From Streptosporangium sp. NBC_01755 (GTDB taxonomy: Bacteria; Actinomycetota; Actinomycetes; Streptosporangiales; Streptosporangiaceae): a DNA stretch of 64,000 nucleotides. The translations under genes were made by a program, and so were the position numbers. Shown one piece after another: positions 26,943-35,662 of this stretch. The notes below the pieces were generated by a model, which did no database searches, was not told the DNA's origin, and saw only the letters and a list, made by a program, of their open reading frames with translations. Position 1 is the first letter of the stretch. Each line of letters opens with the position of its first letter. The stretch is from assembly GCF_035917995.1 (NCBI RefSeq), contig NZ_CP109131.1, forward strand, positions 5,270,001 to 5,334,000, read 5' to 3'.

Positions 26943-26954
26943 GAGGAGGCGGGC

Positions 26955-27530
26955 ATGGCCCCCACCGAAAACATGATCATAGAGACGCGCGGCCGCAGGG
27001 AGTCGCTCGCGCTGTCCGGGACGATCTGCGACCTCTATCAGGCGGTGTTCTCACTGCCGCCCTTCAGCGGGAACGACGCGGAGTTCGCCAACCAGCGTTG
27101 CTACTTTCCCGAGCTGGTCGGCCGGCCCGGATTCCGGCTGACCACCGCGCGATCCGGCCCCGAGTTCGTCGGGTTCGGGTACGGATACCTGCTGCCCGCC
27201 GACGCCCGCTGGTGGACCGGGCTGGCCGAACCGGTCGACGAGGAGTTCACGACCGAGACCGGGACCAGGACGTTCGCCGTCATCGACTACGGCGTGCTGC
27301 CCGGCTGGCGCGGCATCGGGATCGGGCACCGGATCCACGACGAGCTGATCGCCGGATCCGGTGCCGAGCGGGCGACACTGTCGGTACAGCCCAGGGCCGC
27401 ACGGACCCAGGCGATCTACCGGCGGTGGGGATGGCGGAAGGTGTCCCACAAACTGCTGGACCCGCCGATCCCCGCCCCGGTCTTCGACATCCTGGTGCTG
27501 GAGAAGGTACCCACGGCACGCCGCCGGTGA
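26955..27530 (+). CDS. GNAT family N-acetyltransferase
   Basis: A 191-residue acetyltransferase. The acetyl-CoA binding motif A is VIDYGVLPGWRGIGIGHRIHDELI near residues 112-135 (R-G-I-G-I-G), followed by ERATLSVQPRAARTQAIYRRWGWRKV, typical of motif B. The substrate is unknown. ATG 26955 follows GGAGGCGAGGAGG. A run of 12-bp repeats starts at its stop codon. Confidence 0.85.
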   Translation: MAPTENMIIETRGRRESLALSGTICDLYQAVFSLPPFSGNDAEFANQRCYFPELVGRPGFRLTTARSGPEFVGFGYGYLLPADARWWTGLAEPVDEEFTTETGTRTFAVIDYGVLPGWRGIGIGHRIHDELIAGSGAERATLSVQPRAARTQAIYRRWGWRKVSHKLLDPPIPAPVFDILVLEKVPTARRR

Positions 27531-27645
27531 GCCGGTTCGTCAGGCGACTCGTCAGCCAACTCGTCAGCCGATTCGGCAGCTGATTGGACAGGCGACTCGT
27601 CGGCCGATTGGACAGCCGATTCGTCGGGCGATTCGTCAGGCGATG
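27530..27645 (+). repeat. Nine imperfect 12-bp direct repeats
   Basis: Units such as CGACTCGTCAGC, CGATTCGGCAGC and CGATTGGACAGC follow one another between the GNAT stop codon and the stop of the convergent regulator. The last units overlap that stop. The function is unknown; it may be a slippage-prone spacer between convergent genes. Confidence 0.75.
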
Positions 27646-29252
27646 AGCTGGAGGGCGTGCAGCTTCTCGTCCAGGGCGGCGACCTGGCGGGTCCTCGCCC
27701 ACGGATTCAGCGTCTCGCGGACCTCCACCACCGAGCGAGCCAGCCGCGGCGAGGTGTTCCGGCAGGTGAGGCGGGCGGCCTCGCCGATCTGTTCGCACGC
27801 CTCGTCGATGGCGCGCAGCCGCAGGTACCCGCGCGCCAGGTCCAGGCGGCTGAACGCCAGGTTACGGACGAACGCCGGGTCGATCTGGGTCAGGGACCGG
27901 GCGGCCATCTCGACCGCGGTCTGGGCATCGCCCATGTCCAGCAGACACTTGGTCTTGGTCGACAGATGCTGCCCGTCGCCGTAGAAGTAGAGCAGCTTGC
28001 TCCCCACATCCCCCTCACCCGCGTGGCCGAGCTCGCGAAGGGCCTGGTCCAGGCTCCTCATGCACCGGGCGTGGTCCTTGTGACGATCGGTCTTGGCCGA
28101 GCGGCGCAACACCGCCGAGTAGGCGCGAGCACCCACGTCACACGCGTACGACACCAGCAGTTTGCTACCGGCCCGCTGCCCCCAGGCCAGCGCGCCCAGA
28201 GCGTGCTCGACACCCTGGCGGGGATCGCCCTGCCAGGTGGCCAGCTGCGACCAGTTGGCCAGGACGAAGCTGTTCATCGCGTCGTTGTCGGCCCGGTGCG
28301 CGGCAGACTTGGCCTGCTCGTAGTAGTAGTTCGCCCCGTTGAAGTCGTTGAGATTGAACAGTACCCAGGCGGTGAACCGGCAGATGTTGGCCAGCAGGTA
28401 CAGCAACCGCTCGCGCACCTCGTCCGTCGACGCGGCCGGGATCAGCGACCGCACCAGGTGCTGCTGGGCCAGCACGGTCCCCAGCACCGACTGGGGGCCG
28501 AGGCGGTCCTCCTGGCGCATGCAGTGGTGCAACACCGCGTCGATGTGGTCGACCGTCGCCTCGTCCACCCGGGACGGCTCGGCGGCGATCAGGGCGAGCC
28601 GGTCGAGCTCGTCGTCGTTCAGCCGGTCCAGCAGCGGAGAGGCCGCCGCCGCGGCCGCCGCGGCCCTGACCAGGGCCAGCACGTCGCGCCGATTCATGGA
28701 CGCCGCCCACTGGGCGAGAGCCCGTACGAGGGCGTCGTACTCCTCCTCGCGGCTCGTCCCGACCGGCGCGGGTCCGGCGGGCGCGGGTCCGGCGGGCAGG
28801 GCCGCCAGCACCCCCTGGATATCCTCGCGGCAGAGGCTGCCCGCGGCTCCCGCGGCCACCAGTTCCCGCCCCCGGAGTCGGGTGGCCGGGGCGTTGTGCT
28901 CGTCGGCATCGCGGTGGTCTTCACCGTCGACCAGGTCGGCGGTGCGGCATTGATAGATACGGGCCAGCCGGTTCAGACCGGCGATCGGCGGCTCGTTGCC
29001 GGTGGGGCCGGGCCAGGCCTCCCACGACCCGAGCTTGCGGGTCGTCAGTGGCTCGTTCGGCCAGTACTCGTTCCATAGATGGCAGACCTTGGCTTGTGTG
29101 AGTCGATGCGCCTCCCGGAAGCCCTGGCGGGAGTTCAGGTGCCAACGCCGCTGGAATTCAGCTGCGACCTCGGCCCACGTGCAACCACGCTCACGGAGCT
29201 CAGCGCTGAAGATGTCCATCTGCTGCTTGACGCTGCGCGGTGCACGTGGCAT
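27636..29252 (-). CDS. Actinobacterial helix-turn-helix/TPR-like regulator
   Basis: A 538-residue protein. The N-terminus (LRERGCTWAEVAAEFQRRW ... LTQAKVCHLWNEYWP) looks like a divergent helix-turn-helix. The middle and C-terminus are alpha-helical, with TPR-like pairs (YYYEQAKSAAHRADNDAMNSFVLANWSQLATWQGD; ARGYLRLRAIDEACEQIGEAARL). This architecture is common in Streptosporangiales as signalling regulators of unknown ligand. ATG 29252 is supported by the conserved MPRAPRSVKQQMDIFSAELR-like start. The gene is divergent from an RsbW-like ATPase. Confidence 0.75.
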   Translation of the reverse strand: MPRAPRSVKQQMDIFSAELRERGCTWAEVAAEFQRRWHLNSRQGFREAHRLTQAKVCHLWNEYWPNEPLTTRKLGSWEAWPGPTGNEPPIAGLNRLARIYQCRTADLVDGEDHRDADEHNAPATRLRGRELVAAGAAGSLCREDIQGVLAALPAGPAPAGPAPVGTSREEEYDALVRALAQWAASMNRRDVLALVRAAAAAAAASPLLDRLNDDELDRLALIAAEPSRVDEATVDHIDAVLHHCMRQEDRLGPQSVLGTVLAQQHLVRSLIPAASTDEVRERLLYLLANICRFTAWVLFNLNDFNGANYYYEQAKSAAHRADNDAMNSFVLANWSQLATWQGDPRQGVEHALGALAWGQRAGSKLLVSYACDVGARAYSAVLRRSAKTDRHKDHARCMRSLDQALRELGHAGEGDVGSKLLYFYGDGQHLSTKTKCLLDMGDAQTAVEMAARSLTQIDPAFVRNLAFSRLDLARGYLRLRAIDEACEQIGEAARLTCRNTSPRLARSVVEVRETLNPWARTRQVAALDEKLHALQLIA

Positions 29253-29577
29253 CGGCTCGGCCCCTCCCGGCGGGTCCTCCGGTGGCGATTCTTCGGGCCG
29301 AACGTTACTGGTCGATCACGTTCGGTGACGGCAGAGTGCAGAAATCAGCGGCCAGATCGCCGATCCTTGCAACGCCCTCGCTGTACGGAGTGACTTGAGC
29401 TCCGACAGTGACGAACAGACGTGGTCTCGTCGCCTGTTTCCGGCACGCTCCGCGCAGGAGGGTTGAGACAACGCCGGAGCCGTTGGATTCGCGTGATCTC
29501 ACAGCTCGGGCGGGGCGTCCCTATCTGCGCCGGGGACGCGTGACCGAATCTCCGTTGAACCTCTCTGGAGCCATCTC
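29253..29577. other. Divergent intergenic region
   Basis: About 325 bp between the TPR-like regulator and the ATPase gene. I see no convincing gene, RNA or repeat. It should hold both promoters. Confidence 0.5.
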
Positions 29578-30180
29578 ATGACCGTGCTCCCCGTCGAACG
29601 GCCGGGACCGATGTACTCACCGTTTCACCCTGATCTGGGCGCCCCCGATGACCTGTCCCTGGACGCGGCCGAGCTGCGACTGGCGGCGCAGCCGGCCGCG
29701 GCCTCCCAGGCCCGCGACTTCACCCGCACGCAGCTGCGCAGGTGGGGTCTGCGGGAGCTTTCCGATGTCTGCGTCCTGGTCGTCTCGGAGATGACCACCA
29801 ACGCCATCAAGGCCACCGCCGTCCCGCATGCCCCGGACGGCTACGCCTGCCCGCATCCCCTGGCCGCCTGCGCCTGCTCGCAGGCCGACGAACCGTACCC
29901 GATCGTGCTGCGCCTCCGCCTCACCACCGTGGGCCTGTTCGCGGAGGTCTGGGACAGTTGCGACGGCGAACCCCGGCTCGCCGAGGCCGGAGAGGACGAT
30001 GAGAGCGGCCGGGGCCTGCTGCTCGTCGGCGTCTGCACCGACGAGTGGGGCCACTACCGGTCACCGGCCAGGGGGAAGGTCGTCTTCGGCCGCTGGGCTC
30101 TGCCGTTCGCCCGGCACGACCTGGACGCGGTGCCCCGGCAGCCGCCCGCGTACTCCCGGATCCGCACGGCGCGTACGTGA
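29578..30180 (+). CDS. RsbW-like histidine-kinase-fold ATPase
   Basis: A 200-residue protein of the HATPase_c/anti-sigma kinase family. The N box is [13 protein letters not shown] (residues ~64-76), G1 is VWDSCDGEP (~123-131) and G2 is [11 protein letters not shown] (~141-151). Between N and G1 lies an insert with [12 protein letters not shown], rich in Cys/His. Such proteins phosphorylate anti-sigma antagonists or act as orphan regulators in actinobacteria. The stop overlaps the next GTG start (GTGA), implying coupling. Confidence 0.82.
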   Translation: MTVLPVERPGPMYSPFHPDLGAPDDLSLDAAELRLAAQPAAASQARDFTRTQLRRWGLRELSDVCVLVVSEMTTNAIKATAVPHAPDGYACPHPLAACACSQADEPYPIVLRLRLTTVGLFAEVWDSCDGEPRLAEAGEDDESGRGLLLVGVCTDEWGHYRSPARGKVVFGRWALPFARHDLDAVPRQPPAYSRIRTART

Positions 30181-30467
30181 CCCGACAGGGGCGTTCCGGG
30201 GGACCTGACGGCGGGGATGCCGAGATACCGTCCCGTCCCGCGCCGTACGGGGGTGTCGACCCAGGCCCCCGGGACACGATCACTCGCGACGACACCGAGG
30301 CCGCCGAGCTCCGGCCACTGCCTCGCCGACGGCGCCTGACCGCGGAGGAGTTGGTCGCCCGCCACCGTCGGCTCCCGCGCGTGAACCATGAACTCATGCG
30401 CCAAGAGGCCGACGAGTTCTTCGGCACGGCCGCAATGAGACCGGTCCTGAAGACCGGAGTGGAGTGA
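30177..30467 (+). CDS. Small basic protein ending in a CRISPR repeat
   Basis: GTG 30177 overlaps the upstream stop by 4 nt. The 96-residue frame is rich in Arg/Asp and ends [25 protein letters not shown], then [13 protein letters not shown]. The last 13 residues are encoded by a degenerate CRISPR repeat (30429-30464), and the stop lies in the following spacer. The natural C-terminus has probably been lost or replaced. The family is not recognised. Confidence 0.5.
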   Translation: MTRQGRSGGPDGGDAEIPSRPAPYGGVDPGPRDTITRDDTEAAELRPLPRRRRLTAEELVARHRRLPRVNHELMRQEADEFFGTAAMRPVLKTGVE

Positions 30468-30540
30468 ATCCGCCCGAGACGCTCCCGAGCCTGCGCCCTG
30501 CTCCGCCGCAATGAGACCGGTCCTGAAGACCGGGATGGGG
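30429..30540 (-). CRISPR. Two degenerate type I-G repeats with one spacer
   Basis: Repeats at 30429-30464 and 30505-30540 match the main array repeat with a few substitutions (CTGAAGACCGG in place of CTGGAGACCGG, and altered ends). The spacer is 40 nt (30465-30504). They have the same orientation as the main array but lie 2.2 kb beyond its trailer. A 31-nt stretch of the spacer (30468-30498) is identical to 30992-31022 in a neighbouring gene. They look like an array relic. Confidence 0.85.
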
Positions 30541-30976
30541 CTACCTGAATGAGATCGGGATGCGGAAGATCATCCTCGGCGGGCATCGTGGGTGAGGTGG
30601 CGCGCAGACCACCTCCCGTCGCTATCGCAGGAGTCCATACAGCAGCGCGATCCACATCGCGTCCGCCGCCGCTGTCGAGGTCGGTGTCCGGGCAGACTCG
30701 GGGTCGCTGTCCGGTGGTGGATCCGGCGTCGATGACGTCGATATGGAGCGTTCCATTGTGATGAGCTATGGCGACGGTGATCCGGCCGTCGGGGGTACGG
30801 CCTGAGTCGGAGTGACGCACCGAGTTGGTGACCAGCTCGGTGAGCAGGAGCAGCGCGTCGTCGGCGTGCGGGTGGCCCACACCGTCGAGCAGGTCGCGGA
30901 CGTAGCGGCGAGCCTGCGGGACGGCGGCGACCTGCGCGGGAAGCTCAACCTGCCCGAGCAGCCCAGGCGTGCTCAT
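30541..30976 (-). pseudogene. RsbW-like ATPase, 3' end disrupted
   Basis: ATG 30976 starts an HATPase protein with N box LLLTELVTNSVRHSDSG and G1 VIDAGSTTG. After DSGGGRD, where the second glycine box should read GRGL(W/L)LV, the sequence is aberrant, and the frame runs without a stop through both degenerate CRISPR repeats into antisense of the upstream genes. About 145 codons are native. Its ATG overlaps by 4 nt the stop of the gene at 30973-31293, so the two formed an operon. A frameshift or replacement by the CRISPR relic is likely. Confidence 0.6.
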
Positions 30977-31293
30977 CGTGGCCTCCGTGCGATCCGCCCG
31001 AGACGCTCCCGAGCCTGCGCCCCGGTCCGGGCGTCCCGACTCCCGTTCCGATTCCGGCCCCGACTCCGGCTGCGGTATCGCTTCCGATCTCGGGTCCGGC
31101 TACAGGCGAAGACCGGAGCGCGGCCCCGCTGCCGCCCGGCCGTGGACCCGCGTTGCCCCGGCGCTAGGAGGATCTCCATGCTCGGCGGCCGGTCGGGCGA
31201 GAGCCGGACCACGGAGTCGACCCCCAGCTCACTCAGCTCCCAGGCCAGCTCCACAAGCCGCCCACCCCACCCTTGAGGATCATGCACCTTCAT
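30973..31293 (-). CDS. Small actinobacterial protein paired with an RsbW-like ATPase
   Basis: A 106-residue product starting at ATG 31293: an N-terminal globular part (WGGRLVELAWELSELGVDSVVRLS, then DRPPSMEILLAPG) and a basic tail (DRKRYRSRSRGRNRNGSRD) ending in [13 protein letters not shown]. It lies in the usual place upstream of an HATPase gene, with an ATGA overlap. The segment coding [10 protein letters not shown] (30992-31022) is identical to most of a spacer in the nearby CRISPR relic. Function unknown. Confidence 0.6.
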   Translation of the reverse strand: MKVHDPQGWGGRLVELAWELSELGVDSVVRLSPDRPPSMEILLAPGQRGSTAGRQRGRAPVFACSRTRDRKRYRSRSRGRNRNGSRDARTGAQARERLGRIARRPR

Positions 31294-31498
31294 CTGATCG
31301 TCTGCCCTTCGTGGACTTCACATCTGCTGAGCACTTACCGAAGCCACTGTCATGTGCGGAGCGTCACGTCTCGCACACATGGAGCATGCATCGATGACGA
31401 TGAGCGCGCTGCCAAATGAGCAAATTCGCTTTCTTGGAAGCGCCGGAACTCTGTGTCAGTGAGTCGCTACTGTGGGCTCAGCTCAAGGGAGGCTGAAC

Positions 31499-32353
31499 AT
31501 GCGGCAAACAGGGAGTCCCACCGTGCGCAGGCGTCGCTTGGCCGCAGAACTGCGTCGTCTACGCGAACGCGCTCAACTGACCATGGAGGAGGTCGGCGAG
31601 CAAATTGGCTGGTCTGCTACCAAGATCTCACGGATCGAGACCTCCCGAGTAGGCGTCGTGCCCAAGGACGTCGGGAGCCTCCTTGATCTCTATCGGGTAG
31701 ACGGCTCCAGGCGTGAAGAGCTGCTCAAGCTCGCCCGCGACGCGCGTAAGCGGGGGTGGTGGCAGGCATACAGCGATCTATCCAGCGACTACACCTCCTA
31801 CATCAGCCTCGAAGCCGAGACAACTTCGATGCGCAGCTTCGGCACTGTGCTTCTTCCTGGCCTTGTCCAGACCGAGGACTACGCCAGGGCCGTCATCCGC
31901 GCCGGTTTGATCCTCGCGCCCCCTGGTGAAGTCGAACGGCGCATTGAAGTCCGTATGGCCAGGCAGTCACTTCTCACCCAAACGAATCCTCTTCGACTCT
32001 GGACCATCCTCGACGAAGCCGCCGTCTGTCGCACGATTGGCGGATCTACGGTGATGCGAGCGCAGCTCAAACGCCTTCTTGAGCTGGCAGAGCTGCCCAA
32101 CGTCACGATCCAGGTGCTGCCGTTCACGGCCGGAGCGCACTCGGGCACGAGCGGCGCATTCGAGATTCTCGAATTTCCTGAACCTGCGGATCCAGACGTG
32201 GTGTTTCTGGAGAATCTGACAGACAGCCTCTATGTAGAACGTGAGGCGGATGTTTATCGTTATACGGTGGCATTCGACCACCTGCGTGCCAAAGCGTTGG
32301 ACCCCGATGACTCCCGAGATTTCATCGCAAAGGCGGCTGTTCGACCTAGCTGA
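31499..32353 (+). CDS. XRE-family regulator with DUF5753
   Basis: A 284-residue protein: N-terminal helix-turn-helix (LRRLRERAQLTMEEVGEQIG, WSATKISRIETSRVGV, residues ~10-48) and C-terminal DUF5753 (YISLEAETTSMRSFGTVLLPGLVQTEDYARAVI ... FTAGAHSGTSGAFEILEF). ATG 31499 has AAGGGAGG 6 nt upstream. With the DUF397 gene 21 nt downstream it forms the standard actinomycete regulator/DUF397 pair linked to development, sometimes proposed to act as toxin-antitoxin-like pairs. The pair stands between the CRISPR array and its relic. Confidence 0.92.
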   Translation: MRQTGSPTVRRRRLAAELRRLRERAQLTMEEVGEQIGWSATKISRIETSRVGVVPKDVGSLLDLYRVDGSRREELLKLARDARKRGWWQAYSDLSSDYTSYISLEAETTSMRSFGTVLLPGLVQTEDYARAVIRAGLILAPPGEVERRIEVRMARQSLLTQTNPLRLWTILDEAAVCRTIGGSTVMRAQLKRLLELAELPNVTIQVLPFTAGAHSGTSGAFEILEFPEPADPDVVFLENLTDSLYVEREADVYRYTVAFDHLRAKALDPDDSRDFIAKAAVRPS

Positions 32354-32374
32354 TCGTTACGGAAGGTATGCGGA

Positions 32375-32623
32375 ATGTCTGAGCTGGACCTATCCCACGT
32401 CACATGGCAGAAAAGTTCTCTCAGCGGTGCTGGTCAGAACTGCGTAGAAGTCGGGCTCGCCGAAGGTACCCGGGCAACCTCCGAGCACGCGACAGGTGCT
32501 GAGCATCTCCTCTTGATCCGTGACTCCAAGGATCCCGACGGCCCAGTGCTGACGCTTACCCCCTCCGCATGGGACGCCTTCGTCGCAAACATCAAGAGCG
32601 GCGCCCTTACAGACTTGCTCTGA
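32375..32623 (+). CDS. DUF397 protein
   Basis: An 82-residue DUF397 protein: WQKSSLSGAGQNCVEVGL near residues 11-28, LLIRDSKDPDGPVLTLTPSAWDAFV near 46-70. It is the usual partner of the upstream XRE/DUF5753 regulator. Its stop lies 75 nt before the trailer repeat of the CRISPR array. Confidence 0.92.
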   Translation: MSELDLSHVTWQKSSLSGAGQNCVEVGLAEGTRATSEHATGAEHLLLIRDSKDPDGPVLTLTPSAWDAFVANIKSGALTDLL

Positions 32624-32698
32624 CGATTCGGAGTTGTCTACACACAGCGAGACTGATGTGGAACATGGCGGCGCCGTTGTCTCAGGCCGACGGGGTAC

Positions 32699-34424
32699 CC
32701 CACAATGGGACCGGTCCTGAGACCGGAGTGGAACGCAGCTCGCTTACCTGATGAAGTTGGCCTGGGAGTTGCCGCAATGAGACCGGTCCTGGAGACCGGG
32801 GTGGAGCCCGTCTGGCTTATCACCACCGTTCTCGCGGGCTACGGCCGCAATGAGACCGGTCCTGGAGACCGGGGTGGAGCTGGCGGGGCACTGGGACGCT
32901 GGCCGGTCCTGGTTCCTGCCGCAATGAGACCGGTCCTGGAGACCGGGGTGGAGCCGGCGAGACCCGCATGATCCTTCCCGGTGCCCACCGTGCCGCAATG
33001 AGACCGGTCCTGGAGACCGGGGTGGAGCCGTCGTCGTTCTCTCCAGTACCGCTGAATCTCCTCGCCGCAATGAGACCGGTCCTGGAGACCGGGGTGGAGC
33101 GCGACGGCTATCTGTACCTGCGCTGCGCCGACTGCAACGCCGCAATGAGACCGGTCCTGGAGACCGGGGTGGAGCGGCTGGTACTCCTTGGCGGACGCAC
33201 CGCCGTGCTTCGTGCCGCAATGAGACCGGTCCTGGAGACCGGGGTGGAGCCCCGCGGCCGGGCCTGCGGGCGTCACCGTCAACATCGCCGCAATGAGACC
33301 GGTCCTGGAGACCGGGGTGGAGCTTTGACGCCAGGCAGGCGATCCCCCAGCCGGGGTAGGTGCCGCAATGAGACCGGTCCTGGAGACCGGGGTGGAGCTC
33401 GAGCCGTTCCTGACGTGGCTCTACCGGCAGGACATGCCGCAATGAGACCGGTCCTGGAGACCGGGGTGGAGCCCGGGGCGGCCGGTCGAGCACCGGCCGC
33501 CCATAAACGCCGCAATGAGACCGGTCCTGGAGACCGGGGTGGAGCGACAAGATGACTGAAGAGGAGATGCGCCAGGACTGCATGCCGCAATGAGACCGGT
33601 CCTGGAGACCGGGGTGGAGCTCGATGATGGCGTGCGTCCTCCACCCGTTCTGAAGGAGCCGCAATGAGACCGGTCCTGGAGACCGGGGTGGAGCGCGGTA
33701 TCGACCTGGAGGTCGAGCCGCACGAGGTGGTTGCCGCAATGAGACCGGTCCTGGAGACCGGGGTGGAGCACGGATCAGGTTTCCCGAATGACGATGTCCC
33801 AGCAGCCGCAATGAGACCGGTCCTGGAGACCGGGGTGGAGCTTCGGTGTCGGTCTGATCGCCCGGTACATCCATAGCCGCAATGAGACCGGTCCTGGAGA
33901 CCGGGGTGGAGCGATCGCCAGCACGTGAGTACGCGCCTGGCGCCCCATGCCGCAATGAGACCGGTCCTGGAGACCGGGGTGGAGCGACCCCACCAGGGCG
34001 GGCTACTGGCTCATCTCCGGAGCCGCAATGAGACCGGTCCTGGAGACCGGGGTGGAGCGGCGGCGATTCCAGATGATCGATGAGGACCGAGACGACGCCG
34101 CAATGAGACCGGTCCTGGAGACCGGGGTGGAGCCGGTGTCGCGGACGGCCTGGATCGCGGGGGCCATCGGCCGCAATGAGACCGGTCCTGGAGACCGGGG
34201 TGGAGCTTGGTGTTGCCCGTGGAGTTGTTCCAGAAGGTCAGGCCGCAATGAGACCGGTCCTGGAGACCGGGGTGGAGCGTTCAACGGTCCTCCTGGGGGT
34301 CGGCGGGAGTCTTGCGCCGCAATGAGACCGGTCCTGGAGACCGGGGTGGAGCCATCCTCGCGGCGAGGTCGAGCCCGGCCGGGGACGGCCGCAATGAGAC
34401 CGGTCCTGGAGACCGGGGTGGAGC
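32699..34424 (-). CRISPR. Type I-G CRISPR array, 23 identical repeats plus one degenerate
   Basis: The 37-bp repeat on the plus strand starts GCCGCAATGAGACC and ends GGGGTGGAGC. Perfect copies start at 32771, 32844, 32918, 32992, 33064, 33139, 33214, 33287, 33362, 33436, 33509, 33584, 33658, 33733, 33805, 33876, 33949, 34022, 34097, 34170, 34242, 34316 and 34388. The copy at 32699-32734 is degenerate with a 1-nt deletion and marks the trailer. Spacers are 34-38 nt. Read on the minus strand, the repeat contains CCGGTC-TCCAG-GACCGG (a 6-bp hairpin) and ends ATTGCGGC, so crRNA is made from the minus strand, co-directional with the cas genes. Confidence 0.98.
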
Positions 34425-34652
34425 GGTTTCTGAGCTGGGACTATCACAAATAGTGACTGAAGCGGATTGAAGAAATGTCTGCTTTAGGGTCTGGAGTGCT
34501 CGCTTGGACTTCGGAACCCCCCGGGGAAAGTGGGCATGCTTGGGGTTCCTAACCGCGACCCGGGGTGGACGGGCGGGGGTAAGGCGCTCCGGCAGGGAGA
34601 GGGCACGCGCTGTTGTGTTTTTCAAGTGGCGGATTGTGTGGATGGCCAAGGA
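34425..34652 (-). promoter_or_regulatory. CRISPR leader region
   Basis: 228 bp between the first repeat and the stop of the cas8-like gene, the leader by orientation. The 80 bp next to the repeat are AT-richer than the surroundings and hold the inverted repeat ACTAT-CACAA-ATAGT (34440-34454). No cas gene frame is present. It probably contains the array promoter; the exact boxes are unclear. Confidence 0.6.
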
Positions 34653-35588
34653 CTAGAGGAGCTTCACGGGGAGAGGGGACAGGACGCCGTCGAAGGTGCG
34701 GCCGGGGATGCGTTGCCTCTCCGCGCCGTAAACGTTGATGACCCCGAGGGCCGGCCAATGGGTGGAGCTTACGGTGGGGACGTGGTCAACGGGGGCGAAG
34801 ACGGGATGTTCTAGGAGGCACCTCACGGCGAGGGTGTTGAGGGCGGGGCGCCAGAGGGGCCACAGCATGACGGGGCCGGAGCGTCTCCGGTGCCAGAGGG
34901 TGGTGCGGACGCGCTGGCCGTCGCCGGTGATGCGGAGGAGGGGAAGTGCCATGGTGGCCAGCCAGGTGGCTCCGGGGACACCGCTCTCCCGGCCTGCGCG
35001 GCCTTCGGGGTCGTCGCTGTTGCTGCGCAGCACCCGGTGGTCGAGGTATTCGCCGGTGACCCCCTCGACCCGTCGCCAGCCGACCAGGGCCTCCAGGAGC
35101 CGCTCCGGCCTGCCCCGGACCGCCTCCAGGGGTTTCGCGAAGAAGGTCTGTAACGTCTGCTTACCGCTGGGAGCGGTGAACAGTGTGATGGCGCAGCGTT
35201 CCTGTTTGTCCAAGGCCAGGTCAGTGACCAGGGACGGCAACCAGGTCTCCGCTGCCTCGGGGTGATTCGTCGCCAGCTGGTGGAACTCCTCGCGGGAGCG
35301 ACGCAGTGGGTCCTTTCCCACCCCCGACGGCGGAGGAAAACCGGCTCCGCCGTCGGGGAGGATGGCGGACTCGGGGATCGACTCGATGACGCCGCGCAGG
35401 GCCTCCGCTATCTCCTCGGCCGTCTCGCACGGGCTGTGCAGGATCGCGCAGGCGGTGGAGTCGGAGAAGGAGAGCGCCGTCGGCATGCGGCAGACGTCGG
35501 CGCAGACGCGGAGCAAGCCGAGGGCGGCGAGGAAACCGAGGGGGGTCCGTCCATCAAGGGCCGGTAGTTCGATACTGAAGGTGGTCAT
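34653..35588 (-). CDS. Type I-G Cascade subunit, Csb3/Cas8-like (Csx17-related start)
   Basis: A 311-residue protein that is the last gene of the cas operon. It begins IELPALDGRTPLGFLAALGLLRV, a pattern seen at the start of type I-G/I-U large-subunit candidates (Csx17, Csb3). Later segments include FTAPSGKQTLQTFFAKPLE and PLWRPALNTLAVRCLLEHP. By position it should be the remaining Cascade subunit (Cas8 role, PAM recognition), as csb1 and csb2 provide Cas7 and Cas5-Cas6. ATG 35588 overlaps the stop of a 25-codon mini-ORF. The exact family is uncertain. Confidence 0.7.
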   Translation of the reverse strand: MTTFSIELPALDGRTPLGFLAALGLLRVCADVCRMPTALSFSDSTACAILHSPCETAEEIAEALRGVIESIPESAILPDGGAGFPPPSGVGKDPLRRSREEFHQLATNHPEAAETWLPSLVTDLALDKQERCAITLFTAPSGKQTLQTFFAKPLEAVRGRPERLLEALVGWRRVEGVTGEYLDHRVLRSNSDDPEGRAGRESGVPGATWLATMALPLLRITGDGQRVRTTLWHRRRSGPVMLWPLWRPALNTLAVRCLLEHPVFAPVDHVPTVSSTHWPALGVINVYGAERQRIPGRTFDGVLSPLPVKLL

Positions 35589-35662
35589 GTGCGCTCCTCG
35601 TTTTGGGTTGAGCGCGAGACGTCGGAGAACCGGACCATTGGCTCAGTGCTGAGAGCTGTCAT
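35585..35662 (-). CDS. 25-codon mini-ORF copying the Cas3 tail
   Basis: ATG 35662 overlaps the cas3 stop (ATGA) and its own TGA overlaps the ATG of the next gene (ATGA). The product ends VRFSDVSRSTQNEERT, against VRLADIWCSARSEERT at the Cas3 C-terminus. The last 15 bases, GAGGAGCGCACATGA, are identical and carry the ribosome site of the following gene. It is either a translational-coupling element or a duplication scar. Confidence 0.5.
   Translation of the reverse strand: MTALSTEPMVRFSDVSRSTQNEERT

Noticed and set aside
30465-30504. Proof of active self-targeting by the relic spacer
   Set aside because: The match covers 31 of 40 nt, with mismatches at both ends and no clear PAM. Gene duplication explains it equally well.
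32744-34284. Long frames through the CRISPR array translating the repeat ([12 protein letters not shown]-like)
   Set aside because: They arise because the repeat is stop-free; no start signals or protein family.
31294-34652. cas1, cas2 or cas4 near the array
   Set aside because: Both strands were read for Cas1/Cas2/Cas4 motifs; only the XRE/DUF397 pair and the leader were found.
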